From Planctomycetota bacterium (GTDB taxonomy: Bacteria > Planctomycetota > UBA1135 > UBA2386), in the NCBI GenBank assembly GCA_020638735.1, contig JACKHZ010000008.1, positions 496,001 through 560,000 of the forward strand: a stretch of DNA of 64,000 nt. Direction: 5' to 3'. How positions within the stretch are numbered: the stretch's first letter is position 1; each line of letters begins with the position of its first letter. The position numbers and the translations under genes are program-made. Under the pieces are notes generated by a model. That model did no database searches and had not been told where the DNA came from. It was given only the letters and a program-made list of their open reading frames with translations. This document shows positions 8,623 to 17,111 of this stretch, one piece after another.

Positions 8623-9702
8623 ATGGATCGACTCGACGTGCTGGTCGTGGGCTGCGGCAACATGGGCACTTCGCACGCCCGGGCGTACCACCGGCTCTCG
8701 GAGGACTTCCGGGTCGTCGGCCTGGTCGCCCGCGGCGCCGGGTCGCGCGATCGACTGGCCGCCGAGCTGGGCGGCGTGCCGACCTTCAGCGACTTCGAGA
8801 CCGCCTACCGGGCGACGCAACCCCAGGTCGTGTCGATCAACACCTACCCGGAGACGCACGCGGCAATCGCCCGCCGGGCCCTGACCGGGGGCAGCCACGT
8901 GTTCTGCGAGAAGCCGCTCGCCGAGACCGTCGAGGAGGCCGCGGAGATCGCCGCGCTGGCCCGCGAACAGGGTCGCAAACTGGTGGTCGGCTACATCCTG
9001 CGCGTGCACCCCGCGTGGCAGAAGTTCATCGAGGTCGCCCGCGGGCTCGGCAAGCCGCTGGTGATGCGCATGAACCTCAACCAGCAGAGCCGCGGCAAGG
9101 ACTGGTCGACGCACAAGGCGCTGATGGACTCGATGTCGCCGATCGTCGATTGCGGCGTGCACTACGTCGATGTCATGTGCCAGATGACCGGCAGCAAGCC
9201 GCTGCGGGTGTCGGCGATCCAGGCGCGGCTGTCCGACGAGCTGAAGCCGGGCATGTACAACTACGGCCAGCTGCAGGTGACCTTCGCCGACGGCTCCGTC
9301 GGCTGGTACGAGGCCGGCTGGGGCCCGATGATGAGCGAGACCGCCTACTTCGTGAAGGACGTGGTCGGGCCGAAGGGCTGCGTTTCGATCGTCGATCGCC
9401 AGGGCGAGCGCAAGGACGGATCGGCCGACGTCGGCTCGCACACCGCGACCAACTCGCTGCGCGTCCACTGGCAGGACCGGGACGCCGACGACCAGTTCGT
9501 GCGCGCCGACGAGTGGATCGACACGACCGACGAGCCGGACCACGACGAGCTGTGTCTGCGCGAGCAGCAATACCTGCTGCGGGCGATCCGGGAGGACCTG
9601 GACCTCGAGCAGCACGTCGCCGACGCGGTGTCGAGCCTGCGCATCGTGCTGGCGGCCGACCGTTCGGCCCGCGAAGGCCGGACGATCGATCTGGAAGGCT
9701 GA
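8623..9702 (+). CDS. Gfo/Idh/MocA-family NAD(P)-dependent oxidoreductase
   Basis: About 359 residues. The N-terminal Rossmann fold is clear (LDVLVVGCGNMGTSHARAY), followed by the INTYPETHAAIARRAL segment and the hallmark CEKPLAET motif whose lysine contacts substrate. The C-terminal alpha/beta domain includes DCGVHYVDVMCQMTG, with the catalytic-type DxxxH histidine. Family members oxidise or isomerise sugars, inositols and their derivatives in the cytoplasm; the substrate cannot be predicted. The ATG at 8623 starts four residues before the Rossmann strand; an ATG at 8611 (MKRG added) is equally possible, with a GAAGG just before it but too close. It diverges from the biotin carboxylase gene. 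Confidence 0.92.
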   Translation: MDRLDVLVVGCGNMGTSHARAYHRLSEDFRVVGLVARGAGSRDRLAAELGGVPTFSDFETAYRATQPQVVSINTYPETHAAIARRALTGGSHVFCEKPLAETVEEAAEIAALAREQGRKLVVGYILRVHPAWQKFIEVARGLGKPLVMRMNLNQQSRGKDWSTHKALMDSMSPIVDCGVHYVDVMCQMTGSKPLRVSAIQARLSDELKPGMYNYGQLQVTFADGSVGWYEAGWGPMMSETAYFVKDVVGPKGCVSIVDRQGERKDGSADVGSHTATNSLRVHWQDRDADDQFVRADEWIDTTDEPDHDELCLREQQYLLRAIREDLDLEQHVADAVSSLRIVLAADRSAREGRTIDLEG

Positions 9703-9909
9703 CGATCCCCGCGCACTCCGCGAGCGGGCGGCGACGGCAGGGTCGTCGCAACCCCAAGGGAGAGCAGGCCGCGCGCGTCCGCTCGAGCCGGGATTCCCAC
9801 CGCGCCGATTGCACCATGCCCGTAACAGCGACGGAAAGTGCATCCGAACAGGATCTTCCGGGAACGGTTCTCAAGCTCGGTCGTCCACGTGCGCCGCTAG
9901 ACTCACGCC

Positions 9910-9929
9910 CGTCCCTTCGGGAAGGGACG
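9910..9929 (+). promoter_or_regulatory. Stem-loop in the 5' region of the DUF1570-like gene
   Basis: A near-perfect inverted repeat with eight to nine base pairs (CGTCCCTT / AAGGGACG) and a CGGG loop lies 29 bases before the ATG at 9959. It could be the end of the upstream oxidoreductase transcript or a leader hairpin of the peptidase gene. No T-run follows, so a factor-independent terminator is not well supported. The rest of the 256-base gap shows no gene. Confidence 0.4.
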
Positions 9930-9958
9930 ACCGGTCCCACAGGCCTGGAGAGCCCCCC

Positions 9959-11557
9959 ATGATCATGGCAAGCCAGTTCGCCCGTTATCTCTTCGTCGGT
10001 CTCGCCGTGTTCGGCGCAGCGACTGCCACCGCCACCGCACAGAAGCGACTCAAGCTCGACAAGAAGTACGAGTCCGACGCCTGGGGATACGAGATCCAAC
10101 CGATCCAGGGCTGGAACAGCATGCCGGCCGATCAGGACGACCGGTACACGGTCGGCCGATGGAAGTTCGACGTCACCGACCTGCAGAAGCGCGGCGACTA
10201 CGAGGGCTCCCAGAAGGGCACCTACTGCGAGCTGTCGATCATCCGCATCCAGCCCGACGTCGTGACCCCTGGCGACGGCAAGGAGCCGGAGAAGCCGAGC
10301 AACTTCTCCGAGGCGATGCTGAAGAAGCTGAAGCCCAAGAACATGGAGGAGTGGATCGAGGCCAACTTCGAAGGCGCCTCGAAGCGATGGCTGAAGAAGC
10401 CGTTCAAGGGCAAGATGCAGGGCGAGATCGCCGACTTCGGCACGGGCCAGAGCCACATGGTCGTCGCCACCTTCGAGCACCTGGCGGTGCAGTGGGCGGT
10501 GGTCTACCGCTGCCACGAGGAGGACTACAACAAGACGTGGTCCGACATCTACGAGAAGAGCCTCAAGACCTTCCGCGTCGTCAAGAACGTCGATCCGGAC
10601 GCGGCCGCCGCCAACCGCAAGGACATCTCGAAGCTCAGCGGTGACGAGCTGCGCGAGGCGCTGCACCAGTCGATCGCCGGCAACCCGGGCTGGGTCGCCA
10701 TCGACACGGAGCACTACGTGTTCCTGACCAACGCCGACCGCCGCTTCGTCGAGAGCTTGGGCAAGGACCTCGAGACGGTGCGCGCCAAGCTCTACGTGCC
10801 CAACTTCCCGCCGCGCAACAAGAAGGTTCCGCTGAACCCGGTGCGCGTCTTCAAGACGCAGAAGGAGTACCACCAGTTCGGCGGCCCCGGCGGCTCGGCG
10901 GGCTACTTCTCACCGTCCAAGGGCGAGCTGGTGCTGTTCCAGGAGTTCGAGGGCCAGTCCAAGACCAAATCCGAGGACGACTGCCGCTCGGTGATGTTCC
11001 ACGAGGGCTTCCACCAGTACGTGCACTTCGCGGTCGGCGACGTCTCGCCGCACTCGTGGTTCAACGAGGGCCACGGCGACTACTTCGCCGGCCTGAACGT
11101 CTCTGGCTCGCGCACCAGCGTGAAGACCTTCGACTGGCGCGTCGACTACCTGAAGCAGCACCTGCAGGGCGGCAACGACCTGATCCCGGTGCGCACGCTG
11201 ATCCGGCTGCCGCAGCGCGAGTACTACAGCAACGCCGGCCTCAAGTACTCCGAGGGCTGGGCGCTGATCTACTACCTGCGCGAGATCACGAAGGACAAGG
11301 AGCAGGCCGACGTGCTGAGCACCTACTTCGAATACCTGGCCGACAACGTCACCGCCTTCCGCGCCAAGAAGAAGAAGGACGACGGCGACGACTTCGGCGG
11401 CGAGTCGGTCCCGGGCATCCCCGGTGTGCGCGTGATCAACTTCGAGGACGAGGCGAAGGTAGAGCAGATCCTCAGCGAGGCCGTCGACAAGGCGTTCGCC
11501 AAGGTCGACCTCGAGGCGCTGGACGCCGACCTGCGCAAGTTCATCGAGAAGCTCTGA
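9959..11557 (+). CDS. Secreted DUF1570-like zinc metallopeptidase
   Basis: 532 residues with a signal peptide (hydrophobic core at 8-25, cleavage near ATATAQ). The C-terminal half carries HEGFH (H348, E349, H352), fitting the HExxH zinc-peptidase motif, and a downstream glutamate in WFNEGHGDYF (about E370) that would be the third ligand, as in gluzincins and the DUF1570 family found in planctomycetes. Residues 30-220 form an N-terminal domain without clear homology (WGYEIQPIQGW). The C-terminal GLKYSEGWALIYYL segment resembles the post-catalytic helix of the family. The ATG at 9959 has GGAG about 9 bases upstream. The substrate is unknown. A strong terminator follows at 11618. Confidence 0.85.
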   Translation: MIMASQFARYLFVGLAVFGAATATATAQKRLKLDKKYESDAWGYEIQPIQGWNSMPADQDDRYTVGRWKFDVTDLQKRGDYEGSQKGTYCELSIIRIQPDVVTPGDGKEPEKPSNFSEAMLKKLKPKNMEEWIEANFEGASKRWLKKPFKGKMQGEIADFGTGQSHMVVATFEHLAVQWAVVYRCHEEDYNKTWSDIYEKSLKTFRVVKNVDPDAAAANRKDISKLSGDELREALHQSIAGNPGWVAIDTEHYVFLTNADRRFVESLGKDLETVRAKLYVPNFPPRNKKVPLNPVRVFKTQKEYHQFGGPGGSAGYFSPSKGELVLFQEFEGQSKTKSEDDCRSVMFHEGFHQYVHFAVGDVSPHSWFNEGHGDYFAGLNVSGSRTSVKTFDWRVDYLKQHLQGGNDLIPVRTLIRLPQREYYSNAGLKYSEGWALIYYLREITKDKEQADVLSTYFEYLADNVTAFRAKKKKDDGDDFGGESVPGIPGVRVINFEDEAKVEQILSEAVDKAFAKVDLEALDADLRKFIEKL

Positions 11558-11617
11558 GCGCCCGTAACAACGACAACCGTTGCGCCGGTCGCGCGAGCGG
11601 CCGGCGTAGCCTGCCCC

Positions 11618-11659
11618 ACGGCCCGTCGCCCCGGCACCGCCGAGGCGACGGGCCGTTTT
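11618..11659 (+). terminator. Rho-independent terminator between convergent genes
   Basis: A 13-base-pair perfect stem (ACGGCCCGTCGCC with GGCGACGGGCCGT), 13-base loop, then TTTT on the plus strand. It sits 60 bases after the DUF1570-like gene and just before the stop of the oppositely oriented carboxyltransferase gene, so it ends the plus-strand transcript and may also stop the minus-strand one. Confidence 0.85.
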
Positions 11660-11677
11660 CGTTCCCGCCGCTCCCAG

Positions 11678-13246
11678 CTACAGCGGGATGTTGCCGTGCT
11701 TCTTGGCCGGGTTGCTGTCGCGCTTGCTGCGCAGCAGCTCGAGCGCACGGATCAGCGTCGGCCGTGTCTTGTGCGGGTCGATGACGTCGTCGATGTAGCC
11801 GCGCGCCGCCGCCTGGTAGGGGTTGGCGAACTTGGCCTTGTAGTCGGCGACGAGGCGCTTCTCCTCGGCCGCGGGGTCCTTGGCCGCGGCGATCTCACGC
11901 CGGAACACGATCTTGGCCGCGCCCTCCGCCCCCATCACCGCGATCTCGGCCGACGGCCACGCGAGGTTGAGGTCGGCGCGGATGTGCTTGCTGTTCATCA
12001 CGTCGTAGGCGCCGCCGTAGGCCTTGCGCGTGATCACCGTGATCTTGGGCACGGTGGCCTCGCAGAACGCATAGAGCAGCTTGGCGCCGTGCGTGATGAT
12101 GCCGCCCCACTCCTGGTCGGTGCCCGGCAGGAAGCCCGGCACGTCCTCGAACACGACCAGCGGGACGTTGAAGGCGTCGCAGAAGCGCACGAAGCGCGCG
12201 CCCTTGAGGCTCGCCTTGATGTCGAGCACGCCGGCGAGGTGGTTCGGCTGGTTGCCGACGATGCCGACCACGCGGCCGCCGAGGCGGGCGAAGCCGACGA
12301 TGATGTTCTTGGCGAAGCGCGCGTGCACCTCGAAGAAGTGGCCGTCGTCGACGACGCGCTTGACCACCTGCCGCATGTCGTACGGCTGGTCGCTGGACGG
12401 CGGCACGATCGAATCGAGCGCCTCGTCCATGCGGTCCGGATCGTCCCTGGTGGCGTGGTACGGCGGGTCTTCGCCGTTGTTGAGCGGCAGGAACGACAGC
12501 AGCTCGCGCAGCTGCAGCAGGCACGCCGCGTCGTCCGGCGCGGTGAAGTGGGCGACGCCCGACACTTCGCTGTGCACGCGCGCGCCACCGAGTTCCTCGG
12601 ACGTCGTGTCTTCGTGGGTCACCGCCTTGACCACGTCCGGGCCGGTGATGTGCATGAAGCTCGTGCCCTCGACCATCATCACGAAGTCGGTGATCGACGG
12701 CGAGTAGACCGCGCCGCCGGCGCACGGCCCCATGATCGCGCTGATCTGTGGGATCACGCCGCTCGCCAGGGTGTTGCGCAGGAAGATGTCGGCATAGCCG
12801 CCGAGCGAGACGACGCCTTCCTGGATGCGCGCGCCGCCGGAGTCGCACAGGCCGATCATCGGCACGCCCATCTTCATCGCCAGGTCCATGACCTTGACGA
12901 TCTTCTGCGCGTGCGTCTCCGACAGGCTGCCGCCGAAGACCGTGAAGTCCTGCGCGAACAGGTAGACCGGGCGGCCGTCGATCCTGGCGCTCCCGGTCAC
13001 GACGCCGTCACCGAGGATGCGGTTCTGGTCGCTGTCCATGCCGAAGTCGCGGCAGCGGTGCGTGACGAAGCGGTCGATCTCGACGAACGAGCCCGCGTCG
13101 ACCAGCAGATCGATGCGCTCGCGCGCCGTCAGTTTGCCGCGCTCGTGCTGCGCCTGGATGCGCGCCTCGCCGCCGCCCTGCAGCGACTTCTCGCGCAGCT
13201 CCTGCAGGCGCTGCCGCGCCGGATCCATCTGGATGTCGTCAGTCAT
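11678..13246 (-). CDS. pccB: Acyl-CoA (propionyl-CoA) carboxylase, carboxyltransferase beta subunit
   Basis: 522 residues, full length for a PccB-type carboxyltransferase, which moves CO2 from carboxybiotin to acyl-CoA. Both crotonase-like halves are present: N-terminal GKLTARERIDLLVDAGSF, SGGARIQEGV and IMGPCAGGAVYSP (acyl-CoA pocket and oxyanion turn), and C-terminal VVGIVGNQPNHLAGVLD, FVRFCDAFN, DVPGFLPGTDQE and KAYGGAYDVMNSKH. The C-terminal DPHKTRPTLIRALELL is typical of propionyl-CoA carboxylases. Its start overlaps the epimerase stop by eight bases, placing both in one transcript for propionyl-CoA use. The matching biotin carboxylase and carrier are at 6544-8528, about 3 kb away. Confidence 0.95.
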   Translation of the reverse strand: MTDDIQMDPARQRLQELREKSLQGGGEARIQAQHERGKLTARERIDLLVDAGSFVEIDRFVTHRCRDFGMDSDQNRILGDGVVTGSARIDGRPVYLFAQDFTVFGGSLSETHAQKIVKVMDLAMKMGVPMIGLCDSGGARIQEGVVSLGGYADIFLRNTLASGVIPQISAIMGPCAGGAVYSPSITDFVMMVEGTSFMHITGPDVVKAVTHEDTTSEELGGARVHSEVSGVAHFTAPDDAACLLQLRELLSFLPLNNGEDPPYHATRDDPDRMDEALDSIVPPSSDQPYDMRQVVKRVVDDGHFFEVHARFAKNIIVGFARLGGRVVGIVGNQPNHLAGVLDIKASLKGARFVRFCDAFNVPLVVFEDVPGFLPGTDQEWGGIITHGAKLLYAFCEATVPKITVITRKAYGGAYDVMNSKHIRADLNLAWPSAEIAVMGAEGAAKIVFRREIAAAKDPAAEEKRLVADYKAKFANPYQAAARGYIDDVIDPHKTRPTLIRALELLRSKRDSNPAKKHGNIPL

Positions 13247-13664
13247 GGTGTGGGTCCTCGACCAGCTCGGCCAGCACGCCGCCGAGGTGCTTCGGGTGCA
13301 CGAAGGCGACCTTGCAACCGTGCGCTCCGGGGTTGGGGGTGTCGTTGAGCATCGGCGCGCCGGCCGCGGCCAGGGCCGTGATCTTGCGCTGGCAGTCGCC
13401 GACCTGGAACGCCAGGTGATGGATGCCGGGCCCCTTCTTGTCCAGGAACTTCGCGATCGGCGAGTCCGGGCTGGTCGGCTCCAGCAGCTCGATGCGGGTC
13501 GTGCCTGCCATCAACACCGCGACCTTGACCTTCTCGGTCGGCACCTCGTCCACGGACTGCAGCACCAGGCCGAAGCCGTCGGTCCACTTGGGCAGGGCCT
13601 CGGCGAGCGAGCGCACCGCCACACCGATGTGGTGCAGCGCTTCGATGGGAGTGTCGGATGCCAT
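13239..13664 (-). CDS. mce: Methylmalonyl-CoA epimerase
   Basis: 141 residues of the glyoxalase/VOC fold. It converts (S)- to (R)-methylmalonyl-CoA after propionyl-CoA carboxylation. Visible metal-site motifs are ALHHIGVAV (first His), ELLEPTSPDSPIAKFL, GIHHLAFQV (second His) and the C-terminal glutamate in GVLAELVED. Length and motif order match the family. The start is the ATG at 13664; the longer frame runs antisense across fpg and is rejected. It lies upstream of pccB with an eight-base overlap (ATGACTGA), so the two are coupled. The methylmalonyl-CoA mutase that would finish the pathway is not in the window. Confidence 0.94.
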   Translation of the reverse strand: MASDTPIEALHHIGVAVRSLAEALPKWTDGFGLVLQSVDEVPTEKVKVAVLMAGTTRIELLEPTSPDSPIAKFLDKKGPGIHHLAFQVGDCQRKITALAAAGAPMLNDTPNPGAHGCKVAFVHPKHLGGVLAELVEDPHHD

Positions 13665-13734
13665 GGCAGTTGTCCGGCGAACCGGGGCGGAGCATGTTAG
13701 AACCCGGCCCCCACCGAGGCGAGGATCATCGAGC

Positions 13735-14574
13735 GTGCCCGAACTGCCCGAAGTCGAGACCGTGCGCACCGGCGCCGAACCGCACCTGGTCGGCCGGCGC
13801 CTGCACGCCGTCGAGCTGATGCGCGAGGACCTGCGCTGGCCGATGCCGCGCGCCGCCCTGGAGGACCTGAAGGGCCGCCGCTGCGTCGCCGTGGACCGGC
13901 GCTCGAAGTATCTGCTGCTGCGGTTCGACGGCCCGGGGCAGCCGGTCGCGCTGGTGCACCTCGGCATGACGGGCCGCATGCTGGTCGAGGTCACGTCACG
14001 GACCGCAGCGCGCCCTGAGCTGCGCAAGCACGAGCACTGGCGCATGGACTTCGGCGACCGCCTGGTGCGCTTCGTCGACCCGCGGCGCTTCGGCGCCCTC
14101 GACGTGGCGACGACGGACGAACTGCCGACCCATCCCCTGCTCGGCCGGCTCGGCCCGGAGCCGCTCGGCCCGGAGTTCGACGACGCGTTCCTGCACCGCG
14201 CGACTCGCGGTCGGAAGGTCGCCATCAAGCAGCTGCTGATGGACGCCAAGGTGCTGGTGGGCGTCGGCAACATCTACGCCAGCGAGGCCTGCTGGCGCGC
14301 GGGCGTGCGGCCCCGGCGCGCCGCACGGTCTCTGACTCGTGCCGAGTGCGCCGCGCTCGCGACGGCCGTCCGCAAGGTTCTGCGCGAAGCCATCGCCGCC
14401 GGCGGCACGTCGTTCCGCGACTATGTCGGCGTCGCCGAAGACGCCGGCTACTTCGCGCGCGAACTGCGCGTCTACGAGCGCGAAGGCGCCCCATGCCGCC
14501 GCTGCGGAGCGATCGTGCGCCGCACGACCGACGCAGGCCGCAGCACCTACTGGTGCGCGGGCTGTCAGCGCTGA
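13735..14574 (+). CDS. mutM: Formamidopyrimidine-DNA glycosylase (Fpg/MutM)
   Basis: 279 residues. It removes oxidised purines such as 8-oxoguanine and nicks the abasic site. The GTG start gives MPELPEVETV, so the catalytic proline (Pro2) and glutamate (Glu3) are in place. K58 in RRSKYLLLRF is the conserved beta-strand lysine. The helix-two-turn-helix region reads KQLLMDAKVLVGVGNIYASEA. The C-terminal zinc finger has CRRC and CAGC pairs with the DNA-contacting arginine in AGRSTYWC. GAGG lies about 10 bases upstream. It diverges from the epimerase gene; the next gene is convergent. Confidence 0.96.
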   Translation: MPELPEVETVRTGAEPHLVGRRLHAVELMREDLRWPMPRAALEDLKGRRCVAVDRRSKYLLLRFDGPGQPVALVHLGMTGRMLVEVTSRTAARPELRKHEHWRMDFGDRLVRFVDPRRFGALDVATTDELPTHPLLGRLGPEPLGPEFDDAFLHRATRGRKVAIKQLLMDAKVLVGVGNIYASEACWRAGVRPRRAARSLTRAECAALATAVRKVLREAIAAGGTSFRDYVGVAEDAGYFARELRVYEREGAPCRRCGAIVRRTTDAGRSTYWCAGCQR

Positions 14575-14584
14575 GCGCCGGAAC

Positions 14585-15664
14585 TCAGGTCACGAAGCGG
14601 ATGAACCAGAGCAGACGGACCTCGGTCTGGTGCGGCCCTGAGTCCACGCGGACCAGCCCGAGCACGGCGCTGAACACGTTGCGCGTCTCGACCTCGCGGG
14701 TCGTGTTGTCGGGCACGTAGACGTTGCGATTGCCCATCAGCAGACCCCACAGCAGGCTGAAGCGTTCCTCCTCGGGAGAGCTGCGCATGCCGAGCAGCAG
14801 CGGGATGCCGATGTAGGTCTCGCCGCTGTAGTCGCGCAACCGGACGTCGGCCTCGTAGATCTCGTCCGGCCGTCGCCGCACGAGCCAGTGCATGCGCTGC
14901 CCGGCGCTGCCCTTGACGGCGATGCGCCGCGCCAGTTCATCCACGGACGGCACCGGCTCGCCGTCCACCTGCTCGATCACGTCGCCGCCGCGAAAGCCGG
15001 CGAGCCACGCCGGTGACCCGAGCGTCACGCCGGTGAGCACGACTGCGTTGCACGGGGCGCCGAACATCCGCTCGCACCACGCCGGCGGAATGCCGCGCAG
15101 CTCGACGCCGGCGTACGGCCGCGGGCTGGCCGGCTGCCGGTCGAGAGCGATCAGCTGCGAGTCGGAGACGGACTCCCGCAGCAGCTTCGCGCGCAGCGTC
15201 ACTTCGATCTCCTGTTGGCCGCGCAGCACCCGCGCCACGACGGCCTCCGCATCCGCGAGGCCGGACTCGACCTCGGTGAGCTGCTCCAGATAGACGACGG
15301 GCTTGCCGTCGAGCGACAGCAGCACGTCGTGTTCGAGCATGCCCGCCAGCCGCGCGCTCGAGTCGGGATAGGTACCGGTGACCAGCAACCCGGAGTACGG
15401 CTCGACCCCGCGCGGTTCGGCGTGCGCCTTGTCGAGCTGCACGACCTTGAGACCGAGGAAGGGCCGCACCCGCTCGTAGTCGGTGCGCACGCGCAGGGAC
15501 CGACCGTTCTCGAGCGAGAAGACCTCCTTGGCGCCGTCGGACGTCTCGGTGCGAGCGAGCTCGTAGTCGTCGGCGCCGATGTACGGCTGTTCGTAGGAGG
15601 TCGAGAGGCAACCCGGGAGCACGGCGAGGACCGGCAGGGCCAGGCAGAGGATCGTTCGCTTCAT
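14585..15664 (-). CDS. Lipoprotein with two PDZ-like domains
   Basis: 359 residues. The signal peptide ends in a lipobox LPGC with C19 as the lipid-attachment cysteine, so it is probably membrane anchored on the outer face. Two PDZ-like modules are visible: about 85-165 (YSGLLVTGTYPDSSARLAGM, LLSLDGKPV) and 185-275 (VTLGSPAWLAGFRGGDVIEQVDGEPV). The last 80 residues (ETYIGIPLLLGMRSS, LLMGNRNVYVPD) match nothing I know. There is no protease domain, so a scaffolding or substrate-binding role is more likely than catalysis. It converges on mutM with only 10 bases between stops. Confidence 0.82.
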   Translation of the reverse strand: MKRTILCLALPVLAVLPGCLSTSYEQPYIGADDYELARTETSDGAKEVFSLENGRSLRVRTDYERVRPFLGLKVVQLDKAHAEPRGVEPYSGLLVTGTYPDSSARLAGMLEHDVLLSLDGKPVVYLEQLTEVESGLADAEAVVARVLRGQQEIEVTLRAKLLRESVSDSQLIALDRQPASPRPYAGVELRGIPPAWCERMFGAPCNAVVLTGVTLGSPAWLAGFRGGDVIEQVDGEPVPSVDELARRIAVKGSAGQRMHWLVRRRPDEIYEADVRLRDYSGETYIGIPLLLGMRSSPEEERFSLLWGLLMGNRNVYVPDNTTREVETRNVFSAVLGLVRVDSGPHQTEVRLLWFIRFVT

Positions 15665-15784
15665 CTTGGTCGCAGAGGGCGGCGGGTGACGCCGCGCGGT
15701 AGGCGAGGATACGGGTGGCGCGCCACAGCGTGGCCCGACGCGGCGCGTGGCCGGTCGGCTGTCGGGAGCGTTGCCGCGGCCATG

Positions 15785-16990
15785 CTACGCGGCGGCCGGG
15801 CGATCCGGCTCGCGCACGCCGAGGCGAATCGCCATGTACGACAGGGCCTGACAACCGGCTGCGAGCTGCAGCACGCCGCGGAAGCCGAGGTCGGCGCCGA
15901 GGCGGGCCGCGCCGAGCGCGAACAGGCCGACGCCGAGCTGCATGCAGAAGCCCCGGATCCCCATCAGCGCGCCCAGCTGCGTCGACGGCACCAGCCCCGA
16001 GACCAGCGCTTGCAGAGGTCCGGTTCGCGCCGCGGCGGCCAACGCCAGCACACACCCGGTCGGCAGCATGACCGACACGTCCGGCTCCTGCGCGAGCACC
16101 AGCAGGCAGACCACCAGCACGGCGGAGCTGATCAGCACGAAGCTGCGCTTGCCGAGCTTGTCCGAAAGCCGCCCGAAGCAGGCGCTGCCCACCACCGACA
16201 GCACGCCCAGCCCGACCCATACCCAGACCTGCTCCTCCTTGGGCAGCAGCCCGGCGTCGTCGAGCCAGGTCGTCGCCAACTGGACCACGGTGAAGAACGA
16301 GCCGACGTGCAACGTCGTCGCCGCCAGCACCGCGAGCACGCCGCGGTTGCGCAGCAGTGGCCCGCGCGCCGCCAGCGGGTTGCGCGGTGACGCCGGCACG
16401 TGCCGCACCGACAGCAGCGCCGCGACCGCTCCGACGATCGCCTGCAGCACGAAGGTCCCGTGCCACCACCCGCGACTGGCCAGGATCACCGTCAGCGGCA
16501 GGCCGACCGGGATGGCCAGGAACAGCCCGGCGTTGAAGCGTCCCATGACGGCCCCGCGCCGCGAGTACGGCGCCACGTCGGCGACCGCAGCCGACGCCGT
16601 CGCGTAGGCCAGCCCACTGGACAGACCGGCGACGGCCCGCAACGCCAACAGCCCGCCGAACGACGTCACGACGACGTGCATCAGGCTGACGACGACGAAC
16701 AGCGTCAGGCTCGCGCCGAGCACCCCGCGTTGCCCGGCGCGCCGCGTCACGTCGGACACGAAGAACGCGCCACCCGCCGAGCCGAAGCCCGCCGCCGCCA
16801 GCAGCATCGTGCCGCCGGTGTCGCCCTCGGCACCGAACCCGAACGGCTCCTCGAGGAACGGCAGCAGCGCCCCCATCACGTTCGAGTTGAGGTTGAGCAC
16901 GAAGGCCGACATCGCCAGGGCGAAGACGACCTGTCCCTCACGCGACACGGCGGGCGGTTCCAGATCGGGAGCGGGGGCTTCGTGCGACAC
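15785..16990 (-). CDS. Major facilitator superfamily transporter
   Basis: 401 residues with about 12 hydrophobic segments and a pseudo-twofold arrangement. The loop 2-3 region carries FFVSDVTRRAGQRG, a loose form of the MFS motif A; the equivalent in the second half is CFGRLSDKLGKRSFV. Helix 4 contains LRAVAGLSSGLAYATASAAVAD, like drug/sugar efflux members. The substrate is unknown. The start is set at a GTG at 16990 (VSHEAPAPD); longer frames run into the neighbouring divergent gene. No ribosome site is evident, so the start is uncertain by a few codons. Confidence 0.85.
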   Translation of the reverse strand: MSHEAPAPDLEPPAVSREGQVVFALAMSAFVLNLNSNVMGALLPFLEEPFGFGAEGDTGGTMLLAAAGFGSAGGAFFVSDVTRRAGQRGVLGASLTLFVVVSLMHVVVTSFGGLLALRAVAGLSSGLAYATASAAVADVAPYSRRGAVMGRFNAGLFLAIPVGLPLTVILASRGWWHGTFVLQAIVGAVAALLSVRHVPASPRNPLAARGPLLRNRGVLAVLAATTLHVGSFFTVVQLATTWLDDAGLLPKEEQVWVWVGLGVLSVVGSACFGRLSDKLGKRSFVLISSAVLVVCLLVLAQEPDVSVMLPTGCVLALAAAARTGPLQALVSGLVPSTQLGALMGIRGFCMQLGVGLFALGAARLGADLGFRGVLQLAAGCQALSYMAIRLGVREPDRPAAA

Positions 16991-17111
16991 CAAGGGGCCG
17001 ACACTATCGGCCGCCGGGCCGCCGTTGTCTCGTCCGCATTCGCCGCCGCAGATCACACTGCGTCGAGGTATGGTTCCCCGCCGTGAATCGCCTGCCGTTG
17101 GAGCCCCCGAA

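Noticed and set aside
7191..9962. Very long open frame (923 codons) on the plus strand
   Set aside because: It runs antisense to the biotin carboxylase and then out of frame through the oxidoreductase. The translation is His/Arg/Ala-rich with no motif; long spurious frames are expected at this GC content.
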